Assembly: GCA_963835585.1 (NCBI GenBank)
Contig: CAWIGF010000003.1
Coordinates: forward strand, 372,001-436,000
Direction of reading: 5' to 3'
DNA from: UBA10107 sp963835585
Lineage (GTDB): Archaea; Nanobdellota; Nanobdellia; Woesearchaeales; UBA10107
Length of the DNA: 64,000 nt
In this document: piece after piece, positions 50,275 to 59,449 of the stretch
How positions within the stretch are numbered: position 1 is the stretch's first letter
Layout of the letters: each line of letters starts with the position of its first letter
Position numbers and translations under genes: made by a program
The notes under the pieces: model-generated
Told to the model about the DNA's origin: nothing
Database searches by the model: none
What the model saw: only the letters and a program-made list of their open reading frames with translations

Positions 50275-50754
50275 ATGGCACTAAAAAAAAGACTACGCAA
50301 GGTAAAGAAGCACACAAAAAAGATTTTGTATAATGTGCTCGTATCGGTAATAAGCGGATTAATCTTGTATATGATAATAGGACAACATGCCGCTACAACT
50401 CCTCAGCACCAAACCAGTCTGCCATCAGCCAATTTATCACTAACTAATGTTCAGCAAAATACTACCAGCGATATCCCTTTCAAAGATACAAACACAGTAG
50501 ATCAAGAATTCCAAGGCCTCACTTTGAAGAAGGATGAGAGCATAGTGTTGTTCAATGGATATTTTTCCCTTGGTTTGATTGATGTTACGTTTGATAATAA
50601 AGCAGTCATCAATTTCAATCTTGATAAAAACGTCACTGATGTATATGTCGGTGACACGATTCCTTTCCAGTTGGGGACGCTGAAGTACAACATGATCATC
50701 AGGGAAGTAGATGCTGGAACTGGCTCCATTATCGTTGATGTCTATAAATTGTGA
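50275..50754 (+). CDS. Unknown membrane-anchored protein
   Basis: A 159-residue protein with a strongly basic N-terminus (about 17 residues with 9 Lys/Arg), a membrane helix (18-37), a Thr/Ser-rich linker and a C-terminal beta-rich domain outside the membrane (residues 75-159; TVDQEFQGLTLKKDE and DVTFDNKAVINFNL). No family is recognised. TTATAA lies 29.5 bp before the ATG. Confidence 0.6.
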   Translation: MALKKRLRKVKKHTKKILYNVLVSVISGLILYMIIGQHAATTPQHQTSLPSANLSLTNVQQNTTSDIPFKDTNTVDQEFQGLTLKKDESIVLFNGYFSLGLIDVTFDNKAVINFNLDKNVTDVYVGDTIPFQLGTLKYNMIIREVDAGTGSIIVDVYKL

Positions 50755-50799
50755 AAGTGCTGCAAAGAATTATAAATAATGGCTCTAAATAAATGAATT

Positions 50800-51255
50800 A
50801 TGAAAAGCACATCAAGGTTAATTTATTCAGTTCTTATTTGCCTGCTTGCAGGGGTGATTGGTTCAATTTTCACGACATCCTCAATTCCCACATGGTATGC
50901 TGCATTGAACAAGCCTTTTTTCAATCCTCCAAACTGGATTTTCATGCCAGTCTGGACAACGCTGTATGTATTGATGGGGATTTCTCTGTATCTTATTTGG
51001 ATAAAGAAAAACAAGACAGCCATCAAATTATTTGCAGCTCAGTTGATATTCAATGTGTCGTGGTCTGTTGTTTTCTTTGGAATAAGAGAAGTCTTCATCG
51101 CTTTTGTCATCATTATAATTTTATGGGTGCTCATATTGATGACAATGATAAAATCATACAAAACGTTAAAAGCTGCTATGTGGCTTTTGCTACCTTACCT
51201 TCTTTGGGTCAGCTTCGCCGCAATTCTAAACTTGGCAATCGTACTTCTAAACTGA
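50800..51255 (+). CDS. tspO: TspO/MBR family protein
   Basis: A 151-residue five-helix membrane protein. Hallmarks are NKPFFNPPNWIFMPVWTTLYVLMGISLYLIW, NVSWSVVFFGIREV and PYLLWVSFAAILN. TspO binds tetrapyrroles, cholesterol or other ligands and may degrade porphyrins in some bacteria; no tetrapyrrole genes are adjacent, but cobalamin is used by this organism. TTATAA is 27.5 bp before the ATG. Confidence 0.93.
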   Translation: MKSTSRLIYSVLICLLAGVIGSIFTTSSIPTWYAALNKPFFNPPNWIFMPVWTTLYVLMGISLYLIWIKKNKTAIKLFAAQLIFNVSWSVVFFGIREVFIAFVIIIILWVLILMTMIKSYKTLKAAMWLLLPYLLWVSFAAILNLAIVLLN

Positions 51256-51258
51256 AGT

Positions 51259-51852
51259 TTAGAATCCGACCATTACATCCGCATCAATGCCCGCCTGCAT
51301 ATTTTTCTTAAGAACCTTGCCCTCATTCAAATCCCGTGTGGCATATGACACCATCCTTGCTATATCTTCTTTTGTGATTCCTGTTTTTAGTTTTCTCCAA
51401 CGTAACATGTCGTTATCCATCGTAGCAACTGTTTTTTCAAGAATCTCTGTGCATGCATCCCGGAAAAACTCAAGAGAAGGAATATAGAGTGAAAGACATG
51501 GATTATTATAGTAGGCTCCCAAACCGCCGATGGAGCATGGGTTGATTGCAAATTGATATCCATTACCGATCTTTATGTTCTCGAACAGTTCGCGTGCAAC
51601 ATTCCAATTTTTATTTTGTGTCGGCTCTGGAATTTTTTTGAGTACGTATTCTATGTTATTGGACATTGATGTGTCTGGAGCGACCAACCAATTTTGCGTT
51701 CCGTTTGGAATATGTGGATTGAAAAATAGTGCAATCTGCGCCAAATCTATATTGATATCGTGTGACATAAGGACATATCCGCCCCTCTTCGCAAGCATTT
51801 TGGAGACGGCAGGGAGAGTCTTTCCCTCAATCCTCAGAATTTGTGCTTCCAT
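51259..51852 (-). CDS. Unknown 197-residue protein
   Basis: I do not recognise this protein. It is soluble, with the segment MSHDINIDLAQIALFFNP in the first third, then NPCSIGGLGAYYNNPCLSL, and a helical C-terminus with LKKNMQAGIDADV. Tyr/Asn/Cys-rich central motifs echo those in the orphan at 48161-48583 (NPCLAPYNN versus GAYYNNPCLSL), although the order differs. It is preceded by TATATAAA near 51876 on this strand and is convergent with tspO. Confidence 0.55.
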   Translation of the reverse strand: MEAQILRIEGKTLPAVSKMLAKRGGYVLMSHDINIDLAQIALFFNPHIPNGTQNWLVAPDTSMSNNIEYVLKKIPEPTQNKNWNVARELFENIKIGNGYQFAINPCSIGGLGAYYNNPCLSLYIPSLEFFRDACTEILEKTVATMDNDMLRWRKLKTGITKEDIARMVSYATRDLNEGKVLKKNMQAGIDADVMVGF

Positions 51853-51963
51853 GTAGCGGTGATTATCGCCCTATTTATATATTTTTGTGCAAAAGGATTT
51901 GGGGGTTATGGATCAAGAATAACCTACATTAATTATTTAAACACAACTGACATACTATGAAAC

Positions 51964-52644
51964 ATGAGATTGGGGGTATTGTTTTCAGGAGGCAAGGATA
52001 GCGTGTTTGCATGCTACAAGGCTATGCAGAAGCACGAGATTGCATGTTTGATTACATTAGCTTCTGAGAACAAGGAATCATTCATGTTTCACACGCCGAA
52101 TATTGAGCTGACTGAATTACAGGCAGAGGCAATGCAGATTCCTCTGATAAAACAAGCGACAAATGGGGAGAAGGAGCAGGAATTGGAGGATTTGAAAACA
52201 GCAGTTATCGATGCAAAAAAGAAATATCAAATAGAGGGCATTGTAACCGGTGCTATCGAATCTGTGTATCAAGCAACGCGAATACAAAAAATATGCGATG
52301 AACTGGATTTGTGGTGCTTCAATCCGTTATGGCAGGCAGATCAGCTTGATCACATGGACGAGATTGTCAAAGCAGGATTCAATGTCATAATAACGGCAGT
52401 CATGGCAGAACCATTTACTAAAAAATGGCTTGGCAGGGAGCTAAATGAAAAATCCATAAAAGAGCTTGCTCATCTTCATAAAGAACACAAAATAAATCCT
52501 GCTGGCGAGGGCGGTGAATTTGAGACATTTGTCCTCGACGGCCCCATATTCAAGAAAATAATAGAAATAATTGAAGCTGATATCAAATTCAGCAACTTCA
52601 ATGGAATATATGATATACTTGACGCAAAGCTGGAGGATAGGTAA
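51964..52644 (+). CDS. dph6: Dph6-type diphthine-ammonia ligase family ATPase
   Basis: A 226-residue PP-loop (adenine nucleotide alpha-hydrolase) protein: SGGKDS at 8-13, then TGAIESVYQ, the conserved PLWQADQ, and HINPAGEGGEFET-like KINPAGEGGEFETFVLDGPIF. This is the archaeal Dph6 family; yeast Dph6 makes diphthamide on elongation factor 2 from diphthine, ATP and ammonium. It overlaps the next gene by 1 bp, and a class I glutamine amidotransferase ends the operon, which could supply ammonia. TTTAAA is 25.5 bp before the ATG. aEF2 was not seen here. Confidence 0.88.
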   Translation: MRLGVLFSGGKDSVFACYKAMQKHEIACLITLASENKESFMFHTPNIELTELQAEAMQIPLIKQATNGEKEQELEDLKTAVIDAKKKYQIEGIVTGAIESVYQATRIQKICDELDLWCFNPLWQADQLDHMDEIVKAGFNVIITAVMAEPFTKKWLGRELNEKSIKELAHLHKEHKINPAGEGGEFETFVLDGPIFKKIIEIIEADIKFSNFNGIYDILDAKLEDR

Positions 52645-53600
52645 TGGAAGCTATATATCAAAGTAGGATTAGATACAATGGAAAAATAGAAGACATTTCG
52701 AGAATAATTTGTAGAGAATTTAATTTAGGAGATTTCTTATCGAATAAAATTATTACAAGAGGTTACGAAGACTTCAACGTAATGCTTATGACAACAAAAG
52801 GAGAGTATCTCGTCAAGATGTTAGCAGCAACAAGAACTGATGAAGATTGCCGCAGATATCTCGATATAATGCTTAAGGTATTAGCTGCAGGGATAAGTCA
52901 TCCTAAATTATTCAAGTCCTCACAAGGGTACCTCCATATAATAAAACATAACGATGCAGAAATAAGATCGTGCGTCATGGAATTAATTAACGGAAAGGAT
53001 TTCTACCATGCTAAACTAACGCCTACAATAGAAGACCTCAAGGAAGTAGGAAAACAAGCTGCACTTATTGATAATATTTCAATGAAGCCAAAATTTGTCT
53101 ATGACGCTTGGGCAATAACAAATTTCATAGAAGAGTTCCAAAAAAAGAGTAAATACCTTTCCACAGAGGATCTTGCATTAATCGAACCGCTTGTGGTTCA
53201 ATTCAAAAATTTAAATATTGAGAAATTGCCACATTGTTTTGCACATGGAGACATTACGAAAACAAATACAATAAAAGACAAAGAACAAAAAATATGGATC
53301 ATAGACTTTGCTGTTGGAAACTATTATCCCAGAATACAAGAACTCTCTGTAATTGCGTGTGATCTTTGTTTTGATAGAGAAGATAAAGAGAAAAGCGAAA
53401 AAAGATTCAAAGCTGTTCTCGATGAATACCAAAAGACAATTCAACTAACCACAGAAGAAAAAGAAAAACTACCAATATACATACGGCTTGCTCACGCAAT
53501 GCACGTACTCTGTGCAAATTACGAGAAAATAGTCAACAACAATGACTCTGATGAAAATGAGTATTTCCTTGCACAGGGCAGAGCAGGGTTAAAACAATGA
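52644..53600 (+). CDS. APH-family phosphotransferase
   Basis: A 318-residue kinase-like protein. The N-terminal lobe has EYLVKML with the ATP-binding Lys, and the catalytic loop HGDITKTNTI (HGDxxxxN) and IIDFA metal site (IIDFAVGN) follow. This pattern occurs in aminoglycoside, homoserine, choline and methylthioribose kinases; the substrate here is unknown. It starts at the last base of dph6 and overlaps the glutaminase gene by 4 bp, so it is part of the same coupled operon, and could phosphorylate a small molecule in the same pathway. Confidence 0.85.
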   Translation: MEAIYQSRIRYNGKIEDISRIICREFNLGDFLSNKIITRGYEDFNVMLMTTKGEYLVKMLAATRTDEDCRRYLDIMLKVLAAGISHPKLFKSSQGYLHIIKHNDAEIRSCVMELINGKDFYHAKLTPTIEDLKEVGKQAALIDNISMKPKFVYDAWAITNFIEEFQKKSKYLSTEDLALIEPLVVQFKNLNIEKLPHCFAHGDITKTNTIKDKEQKIWIIDFAVGNYYPRIQELSVIACDLCFDREDKEKSEKRFKAVLDEYQKTIQLTTEEKEKLPIYIRLAHAMHVLCANYEKIVNNNDSDENEYFLAQGRAGLKQ

Positions 53601-54133
53601 TCCTCCTCATCGACCTCTGCAACGAGAAAGATTCATTGTCCAATTTGGAATTCGTCCAGCCAATCAAGCGAATTGTCGAATCGGCAAAACATAAAACGCA
53701 GATTGTTCATTATTCAGAATTAAATGAAGGAATAATCAAGTCAGCCGACAAAATAATTCTTTGCGGAACTGCGCTGAAAGACAACGAGTTCCAAAAACAA
53801 TTTGATGCATTTGAATGGATCAAAGATTTCAAGAAACCAATTCTTGGAATTTGCGCGGGCATGCAGATCATTGGATTGGTGTTCGGGGCAAAATTAACCA
53901 AACAGAAAGAAATCGGCATGACACAAATCATAACAAAAAATAATATATTTGCCGATACAATGATTTCCGCATATGAATTGCATGGAAGCTCAATTACATT
54001 ACCTGAAGGATTTACAGAAATCGCATACAATGAAAGGGGAATGCAGGCAATCAAGAAAGACAACATCTATGCTATCCAATTCCACCCTGAAGTAAGGAAC
54101 AGGAAATTGATTGAGAATTTTGTTAATTTGTAA
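53597..54133 (+). CDS. Class I glutamine amidotransferase
   Basis: A 178-residue triad glutaminase. The nucleophile elbow is GICAGMQIIG with the Cys near residue 84, and the His and Glu are in IQFHPEVRN. It would hydrolyse glutamine to give ammonia for a partner. Similar small subunits are GuaA-N and TrpG, but no matching synthase subunit lies nearby. The overlap with the kinase gene, and the operon with Dph6, raises the idea that it feeds an ammonia-using ligase. Confidence 0.85.
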   Translation: MILLIDLCNEKDSLSNLEFVQPIKRIVESAKHKTQIVHYSELNEGIIKSADKIILCGTALKDNEFQKQFDAFEWIKDFKKPILGICAGMQIIGLVFGAKLTKQKEIGMTQIITKNNIFADTMISAYELHGSSITLPEGFTEIAYNERGMQAIKKDNIYAIQFHPEVRNRKLIENFVNL

Positions 54134-54136
54134 CTA

Positions 54137-54331
54137 TTATTTTTTGTGTTTTATTCTTCCAATAATCCAACCAATCAAAGCTCCTAATACAAACAAAGGA
54201 ATAAGAGTAAAAACTAAAACGAGTTCGAAAGCAAGCAGTCTTCCTTCTGGGCTTGACGAAAAATAACCATATATTTGCAAAACAACGTGTACTAACAAAC
54301 CCCAAAGTCCACCCTTTAACCATGATTTCAT
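54137..54331 (-). CDS. Small two-helix membrane protein
   Basis: A 64-residue protein with two predicted membrane helices and a basic end (RIKHKK). The frame continues upstream to a TTG at 54412, but the region between has TTTAAA at 54389-54394, which would initiate transcription near 54363, downstream of that codon. The ATG at 54331 is the first ATG after it in frame. No family is recognised, and coding status is less certain than for its neighbours. Confidence 0.45.
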   Translation of the reverse strand: MKSWLKGGLWGLLVHVVLQIYGYFSSSPEGRLLAFELVLVFTLIPLFVLGALIGWIIGRIKHKK

Positions 54332-54388
54332 GTAATGAGAAATAAAATTGACATTAATAAAGACTTTGAATAATTCCTCATAAAAACC

Positions 54389-54394
54389 TTTAAA
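54389..54394. promoter_or_regulatory. TATA box upstream of the MacB-like ABC operon
   Basis: TTTAAA is centred exactly 28.5 bp before the ATG at 54420, predicting a leaderless operon transcript. It could also start the minus-strand membrane protein gene. Confidence 0.55.
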
Positions 54395-54419
54395 AAGAAC
54401 ATAAACTGCCAATTTACTG

Positions 54420-55139
54420 ATGGACAGTCATTCTGAAGACAATAAACCAGTCATTGAATTGAAAGATGTCTGGAAAATATATCATATAGGTCCAATAAAG
54501 GTTAATGCATTAAAGGGGTTGACATTAAAAGTAAAAAAAGACGAATTCATAGCAATAATGGGCCCTTCTGGTTCTGGAAAAAGCACGGCCATGAACATGG
54601 TTGGAGCACTTGATATTCCAACAAAAGGCTCTATCTTTCTAGATGGGCATGATATCTCAAAGTTGCATGAATCTGATCTAGCCCAGATAAGGGGAAGAAA
54701 AATAGGTTTTATCTTTCAGAGCTTTAATCTAATCAACACATTGACGGCAGTGGAGAATGTAATGCTGGCCATGATGTTCCAGGGGATTGATGAGGAAACA
54801 AGGAGACAGAAAGCACTGAGATTGCTTGACATAGTTGGATTGGGAGACAGAATAAACCACAGACCTACTGAATTAAGCGGAGGCCAACAGCAACGAGTCG
54901 CCATTGCACGGGCACTGGCAAATGACCCGGAAATAATTCTGGCGGACGAGCCAACAGGCAATCTTGATTCTGAATCAGGAGAGCATATAATGGAAATACT
55001 CAAAAGACTCCAGATGAAAGAGAAAAAAACAATTGTTCTGGTAACACATGACATGCATGTAGCTCGCCATGCAAAAAAGATATATTTATTAAAAGATGGG
55101 AAAATAGAAGGAATAAGAAAGGTGACGGTCAGGACATGA
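54420..55139 (+). CDS. ABC transporter ATP-binding protein, MacB/LolD type
   Basis: A 239-residue ATPase. Walker A GPSGSGKST, the Q-loop FIFQSFNLI, signature ELSGGQQQRVAIA, Walker B IILADEPTGNLD. It belongs to the MacB/LolD/FtsE group that powers mechanotransmission or lipoprotein release rather than pore transport. The next three genes follow with 4-bp overlaps (ATGA), forming an operon with a CARDB surface protein and two FtsX-like permeases. Confidence 0.93.
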   Translation: MDSHSEDNKPVIELKDVWKIYHIGPIKVNALKGLTLKVKKDEFIAIMGPSGSGKSTAMNMVGALDIPTKGSIFLDGHDISKLHESDLAQIRGRKIGFIFQSFNLINTLTAVENVMLAMMFQGIDEETRRQKALRLLDIVGLGDRINHRPTELSGGQQQRVAIARALANDPEIILADEPTGNLDSESGEHIMEILKRLQMKEKKTIVLVTHDMHVARHAKKIYLLKDGKIEGIRKVTVRT

Positions 55140-56359
55140 AATCAAGATACATTTTATTTTTTGCGGTTTTTATCTTATGCATTGGATTTGCCTCGGCTAT
55201 CGAACAAGACCTTGGAAATCCAAGTTCAAACTATAACTACATACAAGTAAGTACATTGAAGTACGAACCATATCCTGTCCAATCAGGAAGATATGTTGAC
55301 GTATGGCTGCAAATAGAGAATACAGGATCTACAACAGTTAAAAATGTGGCATTTAACCTTACTCCTCAATATCCCTTCTACTTCGATGGTTCTGACCAGC
55401 CAGGAAGATATTTCCCGGAACTTGATGCTGGGCAAACTGCACTTATGCATTACAAACTAATGGTGGACAGCAATGCACCTGAAGGAGACAATGAAATTTT
55501 TTACACAGTCTCAACAAAGGAGTTAATGATGAGCTCCAGTGTCGATTTGTGGATAGAAAACACTGGCGCTGATATCGCTGTCACTTCAGTGGAAGCAAAC
55601 AGGATATCGCAAGGACAGACAGTCCCTGTAGACATACAACTTCAGAATATAGGCAACACGCCACTGACGGGAGTCGATGTCAATCTTGATTTCAGCAATT
55701 CTGCAATACCTATTGTTCCAATAAACTCAACATCGGAAAAGCGATTGTCGATTCTTGGGCCAGGAGATAATGCGACGATGGAATTTGATTTGATGGCATT
55801 GCCCGATGCGACGGCTGAATTGTATAAGATTCCTATCAGCATAAATTTTGTTGACGGCACTGGGACCAATTACACAAAGAATGATGTAATAGGGCTCGTC
55901 GTTGGATCGTCTCCTGATTTGAGCATTACTATTTCAGACTCAGGAATTTATGGATCAGGATCACCCGGAACAATAACATTGAAATTGACAAACAAGGGAT
56001 TAAGCAACATAAAATTCACAAATGTCATCCTTCAAGATACTGGAAATTATTCTGTATTGACTGACAACACACAGTACGTAGGAACCATCGATTCTGATGA
56101 CTACCAGACTGCTGATTACACGATAAATGTGAAACATGTGAAAAACGGCATAACACCATTGGTTGTGAATCTACAATATCTTGATGCAAATGATCAGAGT
56201 TACAATGAAACACGCGTTGTTGATCTAAAGGTTCTTAGCAAACAACAACTCGGCATCAGCAGCGGCAGTGGGCTTGGAACAATCATTGTCGTGGCGTTAA
56301 TTCTCGTCGGTGGTTACTATTTGTACAGACGATGGGAAAAAAAGAAAGTTAAGAAATGA
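55136..56359 (+). CDS. Surface protein with CARDB/NEW3-like repeats
   Basis: A 407-residue exported protein: signal peptide of about 21 residues, several Ig-like CARDB/alpha-galactosidase NEW3-type domains (VDVWLQIENTGSTTVKNV, then PVDIQLQNIGNTPLTGVDV, then TITLKLTNKGLSNIKF and INVKHVKNGITPLVVNL), and a C-terminal membrane helix with a basic tail RRWEKKKVKK. It is placed between the ATPase and the permeases. By analogy with MacA it may be the outer partner that MacB-like subunits act on. Confidence 0.85.
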   Translation: MKSRYILFFAVFILCIGFASAIEQDLGNPSSNYNYIQVSTLKYEPYPVQSGRYVDVWLQIENTGSTTVKNVAFNLTPQYPFYFDGSDQPGRYFPELDAGQTALMHYKLMVDSNAPEGDNEIFYTVSTKELMMSSSVDLWIENTGADIAVTSVEANRISQGQTVPVDIQLQNIGNTPLTGVDVNLDFSNSAIPIVPINSTSEKRLSILGPGDNATMEFDLMALPDATAELYKIPISINFVDGTGTNYTKNDVIGLVVGSSPDLSITISDSGIYGSGSPGTITLKLTNKGLSNIKFTNVILQDTGNYSVLTDNTQYVGTIDSDDYQTADYTINVKHVKNGITPLVVNLQYLDANDQSYNETRVVDLKVLSKQQLGISSGSGLGTIIVVALILVGGYYLYRRWEKKKVKK

Positions 56360-57579
56360 TAAAAGATTATTTTCTCCTGGCGTTTAAAGGGATAATCAAG
56401 AGAGGCCTCAGAAGCTGGCTTACCATGATTGGGATTTTCATAGGTATTGCCGCAGTTGTCTCCTTGATAAGCTTAGGACAAGGATTACAGAACGCGATAA
56501 CGTCTGAATTCTCATCAATAGGATCAAACATTTTGACAGTAGAGGCAAAAAGTGCGAATGCAGGGATACCTGGGCAAGGAGCTGTTAATGAGTTAACAAC
56601 GGATGACTCCAATGCTATAGCAAAGCTCAATGGCGTTTCCATTGTAGTAAATAGAATTATGCAACCAGTTGAAATGAAATTTAATCAAGTTACTTCTTAT
56701 GTATTGGTGGGCAGTCTTCCAGAAAATCCAGCAGCGTTCCAAACAATGATGGGGTACGTCGGGCTAAAGATACAAAGCGGGAGAGAACTGAAACCAGGAG
56801 ATACTGATAGCGTAGTTCTCACATATAATTACTACAAAGATAACAAGGAATTCGGCAAAGCATTGACAGTGGGAGATAGCATAGACATCAATAACAAGAA
56901 ATTTACCGTTGTAGGGTTGCTACAAAAAATGGGAAATCCCTTGACTGACAATGCCATAATGATGATGGAAACTCCTCTTAGAAACTTGATAAACGATCAA
57001 AAAAGAGTAGATGTCATAGTTGTCGTTGTATCAAAAGGTGTGAATCCTAATGATGTTGCCGATGAAATCAACAAGATGATGAGGAAGAAAAGGAACGAGA
57101 AGATAGGGCAGGAAGATTTTACAGTCCAGACTCCACAACAACTGTTCAAGACCGTCGGGACAATCCTTACTGTTGTTAACGTAATTCTAATAGGAATAGC
57201 AGGAATAAGCCTCGTCGTCGGTGGAATTGGTATAATGAACACAATGTACACATCCGTTCTGGAGCGAAGGAAAGAAATAGGAATCATGAAAGCAATAGGG
57301 GCAAGAAACAAGGATATCCTTATGCTTTATTTGATTGAGTCGGGATTGCTTGGATTGGCAGGAGGAATAATAGGCATTATAGGAGGAATGACATTAAGCG
57401 GGATAGTGGAGTTTATTGCGAACAGTGCTGGAATTACTCTTCTGAAAGCCAGCTTCTCGCCGTATCTCATAATTGGCGCATTGCTTTTCTCATTCATTGT
57501 TGGAATAGCATCAGGAGTATTACCTGCATTGCAGGCAAGCAAGTTGCATCCGATTGAAGCACTGAGGAGCATCAAATGA
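56356..57579 (+). CDS. MacB-like ABC permease (first copy)
   Basis: A 407-residue membrane protein with an N-terminal helix (RSWLTMIGIFIGIAAVVSL), a large extracytoplasmic MacB periplasmic-core domain of about 230 residues, and three helices at the C-terminus (ERRKEIGIMKAIGARNKDI motif between helices 2 and 3, the FtsX coupling segment). It overlaps the downstream copy by 4 bp. Permeases of this kind form dimers; the two genes suggest a heterodimer. Confidence 0.93.
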   Translation: MIKDYFLLAFKGIIKRGLRSWLTMIGIFIGIAAVVSLISLGQGLQNAITSEFSSIGSNILTVEAKSANAGIPGQGAVNELTTDDSNAIAKLNGVSIVVNRIMQPVEMKFNQVTSYVLVGSLPENPAAFQTMMGYVGLKIQSGRELKPGDTDSVVLTYNYYKDNKEFGKALTVGDSIDINNKKFTVVGLLQKMGNPLTDNAIMMMETPLRNLINDQKRVDVIVVVVSKGVNPNDVADEINKMMRKKRNEKIGQEDFTVQTPQQLFKTVGTILTVVNVILIGIAGISLVVGGIGIMNTMYTSVLERRKEIGIMKAIGARNKDILMLYLIESGLLGLAGGIIGIIGGMTLSGIVEFIANSAGITLLKASFSPYLIIGALLFSFIVGIASGVLPALQASKLHPIEALRSIK

Positions 57580-58793
57580 TAAAAGATTTTTTCAAATATG
57601 CATTCACAAATCTCGCACACAGAAAAGTAAGGTCATGGCTCACCATGATAGGAATATTCGTGGGCATCGCTTCTGTAGTCGCGTTGGTAAGTTTGGGACA
57701 GGGATTGCAGCAATACATCCAGGACCAGGCATCAAAATTGGGAACGGACAAGTTAATCATACAACCAAAAGGAGCATTCGGAGCTCCAGGAAGCCAAGGC
57801 GCAACAGAGTTGACGGACAATGATTATAATTATATCAAAGATACAACGGGACTTGCGGCGTCGTGCAGACTTGTAGCAACAGGATCCATAGTACAATTTG
57901 ACGGCAGCCAGATAATAACCACTATATATGGCGTAGGGCCGGGGAAAGAATATGATCTGTTCAAGGAAGCCGGTGATATAAGTATTGCACAGGGAAGGGA
58001 TCTTAGGGAAAGCGATACAGATAAAGTAGTGATAGGAAATGACTATTCTACGCAAGCGTTATTCAGCAAAAAAATCAAGCTCGGAGATACGCTGGTAATA
58101 AACAATCAAAGTCTCAAAGTTGCGGGAATACTCGCGCCAATAGGAAATCCAAGTGATGACAGAGTAATAATGATGAACATCGATCCGCTCAGGACATTAT
58201 TTCCTAGTCTCGGAACGCGGGTTGACTTCATGTATCTCAAAGTATCTGATTCTGCGCAAATAAACCATATGGAAGAGACAATAACAACTAGGTTGCGAAA
58301 GTTTAGAAACGAACAGGTAGGACAAGAAGACTTCGTTGTAACGACACCGGAGCAATTGTTGAACACATTCCTTACTGTTTTTGACATTGTTCAAGCAGTC
58401 ATTATAGGAATAGCTGCGATAAGCCTCATTGTTGGTGGTATTGGAATCATGAACACAATGTACACTGCTGTTATAGAAAGGACGAAAGAAATAGGAATCA
58501 TGAAGTCAATTGGTGCGCGAAACGGAGATATCCTTACTTTGTTCATGATAGAATCAGGAACGCTTGGACTGGTTGGAGGAGCGATAGGTATTGTAATTGG
58601 AATGGGCATTGCAAAAATGATAGAATTCATTGCAACTAAATATCTTGGTTCCGACTTGTTGAGAGCATATTTCCCCTGGTACCTTATTGTTGGTGCGCTT
58701 GCGTTCTCATTCTTAGTAGGGGTTATTTCAGGCGTAGTTCCTGCAATACAGGCATCAAGACTTAAACCAGTTGATGCGTTAAGATACGAGTAG
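57576..58793 (+). CDS. MacB-like ABC permease (second copy)
   Basis: A 405-residue paralogue of the previous gene with the same layout: RSWLTMIGIFVGIASVVAL at the N-terminus and ERTKEIGIMKSIGARNGDI between the C-terminal helices. The two proteins share long matching stretches, consistent with tandem duplication, but the central extracytoplasmic domains differ much more. Last gene of the operon, ending shortly before the convergent Ogg2 gene. Confidence 0.93.
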   Translation: MIKDFFKYAFTNLAHRKVRSWLTMIGIFVGIASVVALVSLGQGLQQYIQDQASKLGTDKLIIQPKGAFGAPGSQGATELTDNDYNYIKDTTGLAASCRLVATGSIVQFDGSQIITTIYGVGPGKEYDLFKEAGDISIAQGRDLRESDTDKVVIGNDYSTQALFSKKIKLGDTLVINNQSLKVAGILAPIGNPSDDRVIMMNIDPLRTLFPSLGTRVDFMYLKVSDSAQINHMEETITTRLRKFRNEQVGQEDFVVTTPEQLLNTFLTVFDIVQAVIIGIAAISLIVGGIGIMNTMYTAVIERTKEIGIMKSIGARNGDILTLFMIESGTLGLVGGAIGIVIGMGIAKMIEFIATKYLGSDLLRAYFPWYLIVGALAFSFLVGVISGVVPAIQASRLKPVDALRYE

Positions 58794-58804
58794 AATTTTT
58801 ATTC

Positions 58805-59449
58805 TTACCTCATTACTTGACCTGTCTTCATCGACCACATATACAGATCAAGCTCGGCAATCGACATATGAAGTTTACTTGAGATATTTTTCAACTTATT
58901 CTCCAAATCAAAATATGTTTTTTTGGTAACCGTCTTCGGTTTTGCTTTTATTATATTATATTCATTCATTATGCTGAGGACATGCCTATCTACAATTGCG
59001 AGGTTCTTGCAACCCACATTTCTCAGGAAGTGAGATGCTTCCTTATAGCCAAGACCTTTTATGTTCGCGACAAGCCACTCCCGCGTATTGAATTCATCAG
59101 ACTTGTCCAAGATTTCAAGAATTTCATGTTTGATATCATTATGCGCTCTTGCCGCGACTATGTACTTCGCCTTATTGTTATGGAACCTGTGCTTGTTCCT
59201 CTTTATGCAAGATGTGATGTCATTGAGACTGGAATTCATGAAACCTTTGTAACCAAGCTCCTTGTGGATTGCGTTAGCCGTCTTGAACTTTGCATTCGCA
59301 GTTAACAAACAAAAACAAAGTTCAGAAAACCAATCTTGTGATGACTTGTTCCTGAAAAGCTCAAATTCATTAATTCTTTTCGAAACTTGTTTTCCCCTCT
59401 CTTTTTTTTGGAGTGCATTTACTGTTTTTGCGAATGATGATATGCTCAT
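58805..59449 (-). CDS. ogg: 8-oxoguanine DNA glycosylase/AP lyase, archaeal Ogg2 type
   Basis: A 214-residue helix-hairpin-helix glycosylase. The HhH is NIKGLGYKEASHFLRNVG with the catalytic Lys, and the conserved Asp is in LAIVDRHVLSIMNEY; LLTANAKFKTA is also typical. Ogg2 removes 8-oxoguanine and can cut the abasic site. It overlaps the end of the endonuclease III gene by 4 bp, so these two repair glycosylases are translated together. Confidence 0.9.
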   Translation of the reverse strand: MSISSFAKTVNALQKKERGKQVSKRINEFELFRNKSSQDWFSELCFCLLTANAKFKTANAIHKELGYKGFMNSSLNDITSCIKRNKHRFHNNKAKYIVAARAHNDIKHEILEILDKSDEFNTREWLVANIKGLGYKEASHFLRNVGCKNLAIVDRHVLSIMNEYNIIKAKPKTVTKKTYFDLENKLKNISSKLHMSIAELDLYMWSMKTGQVMR

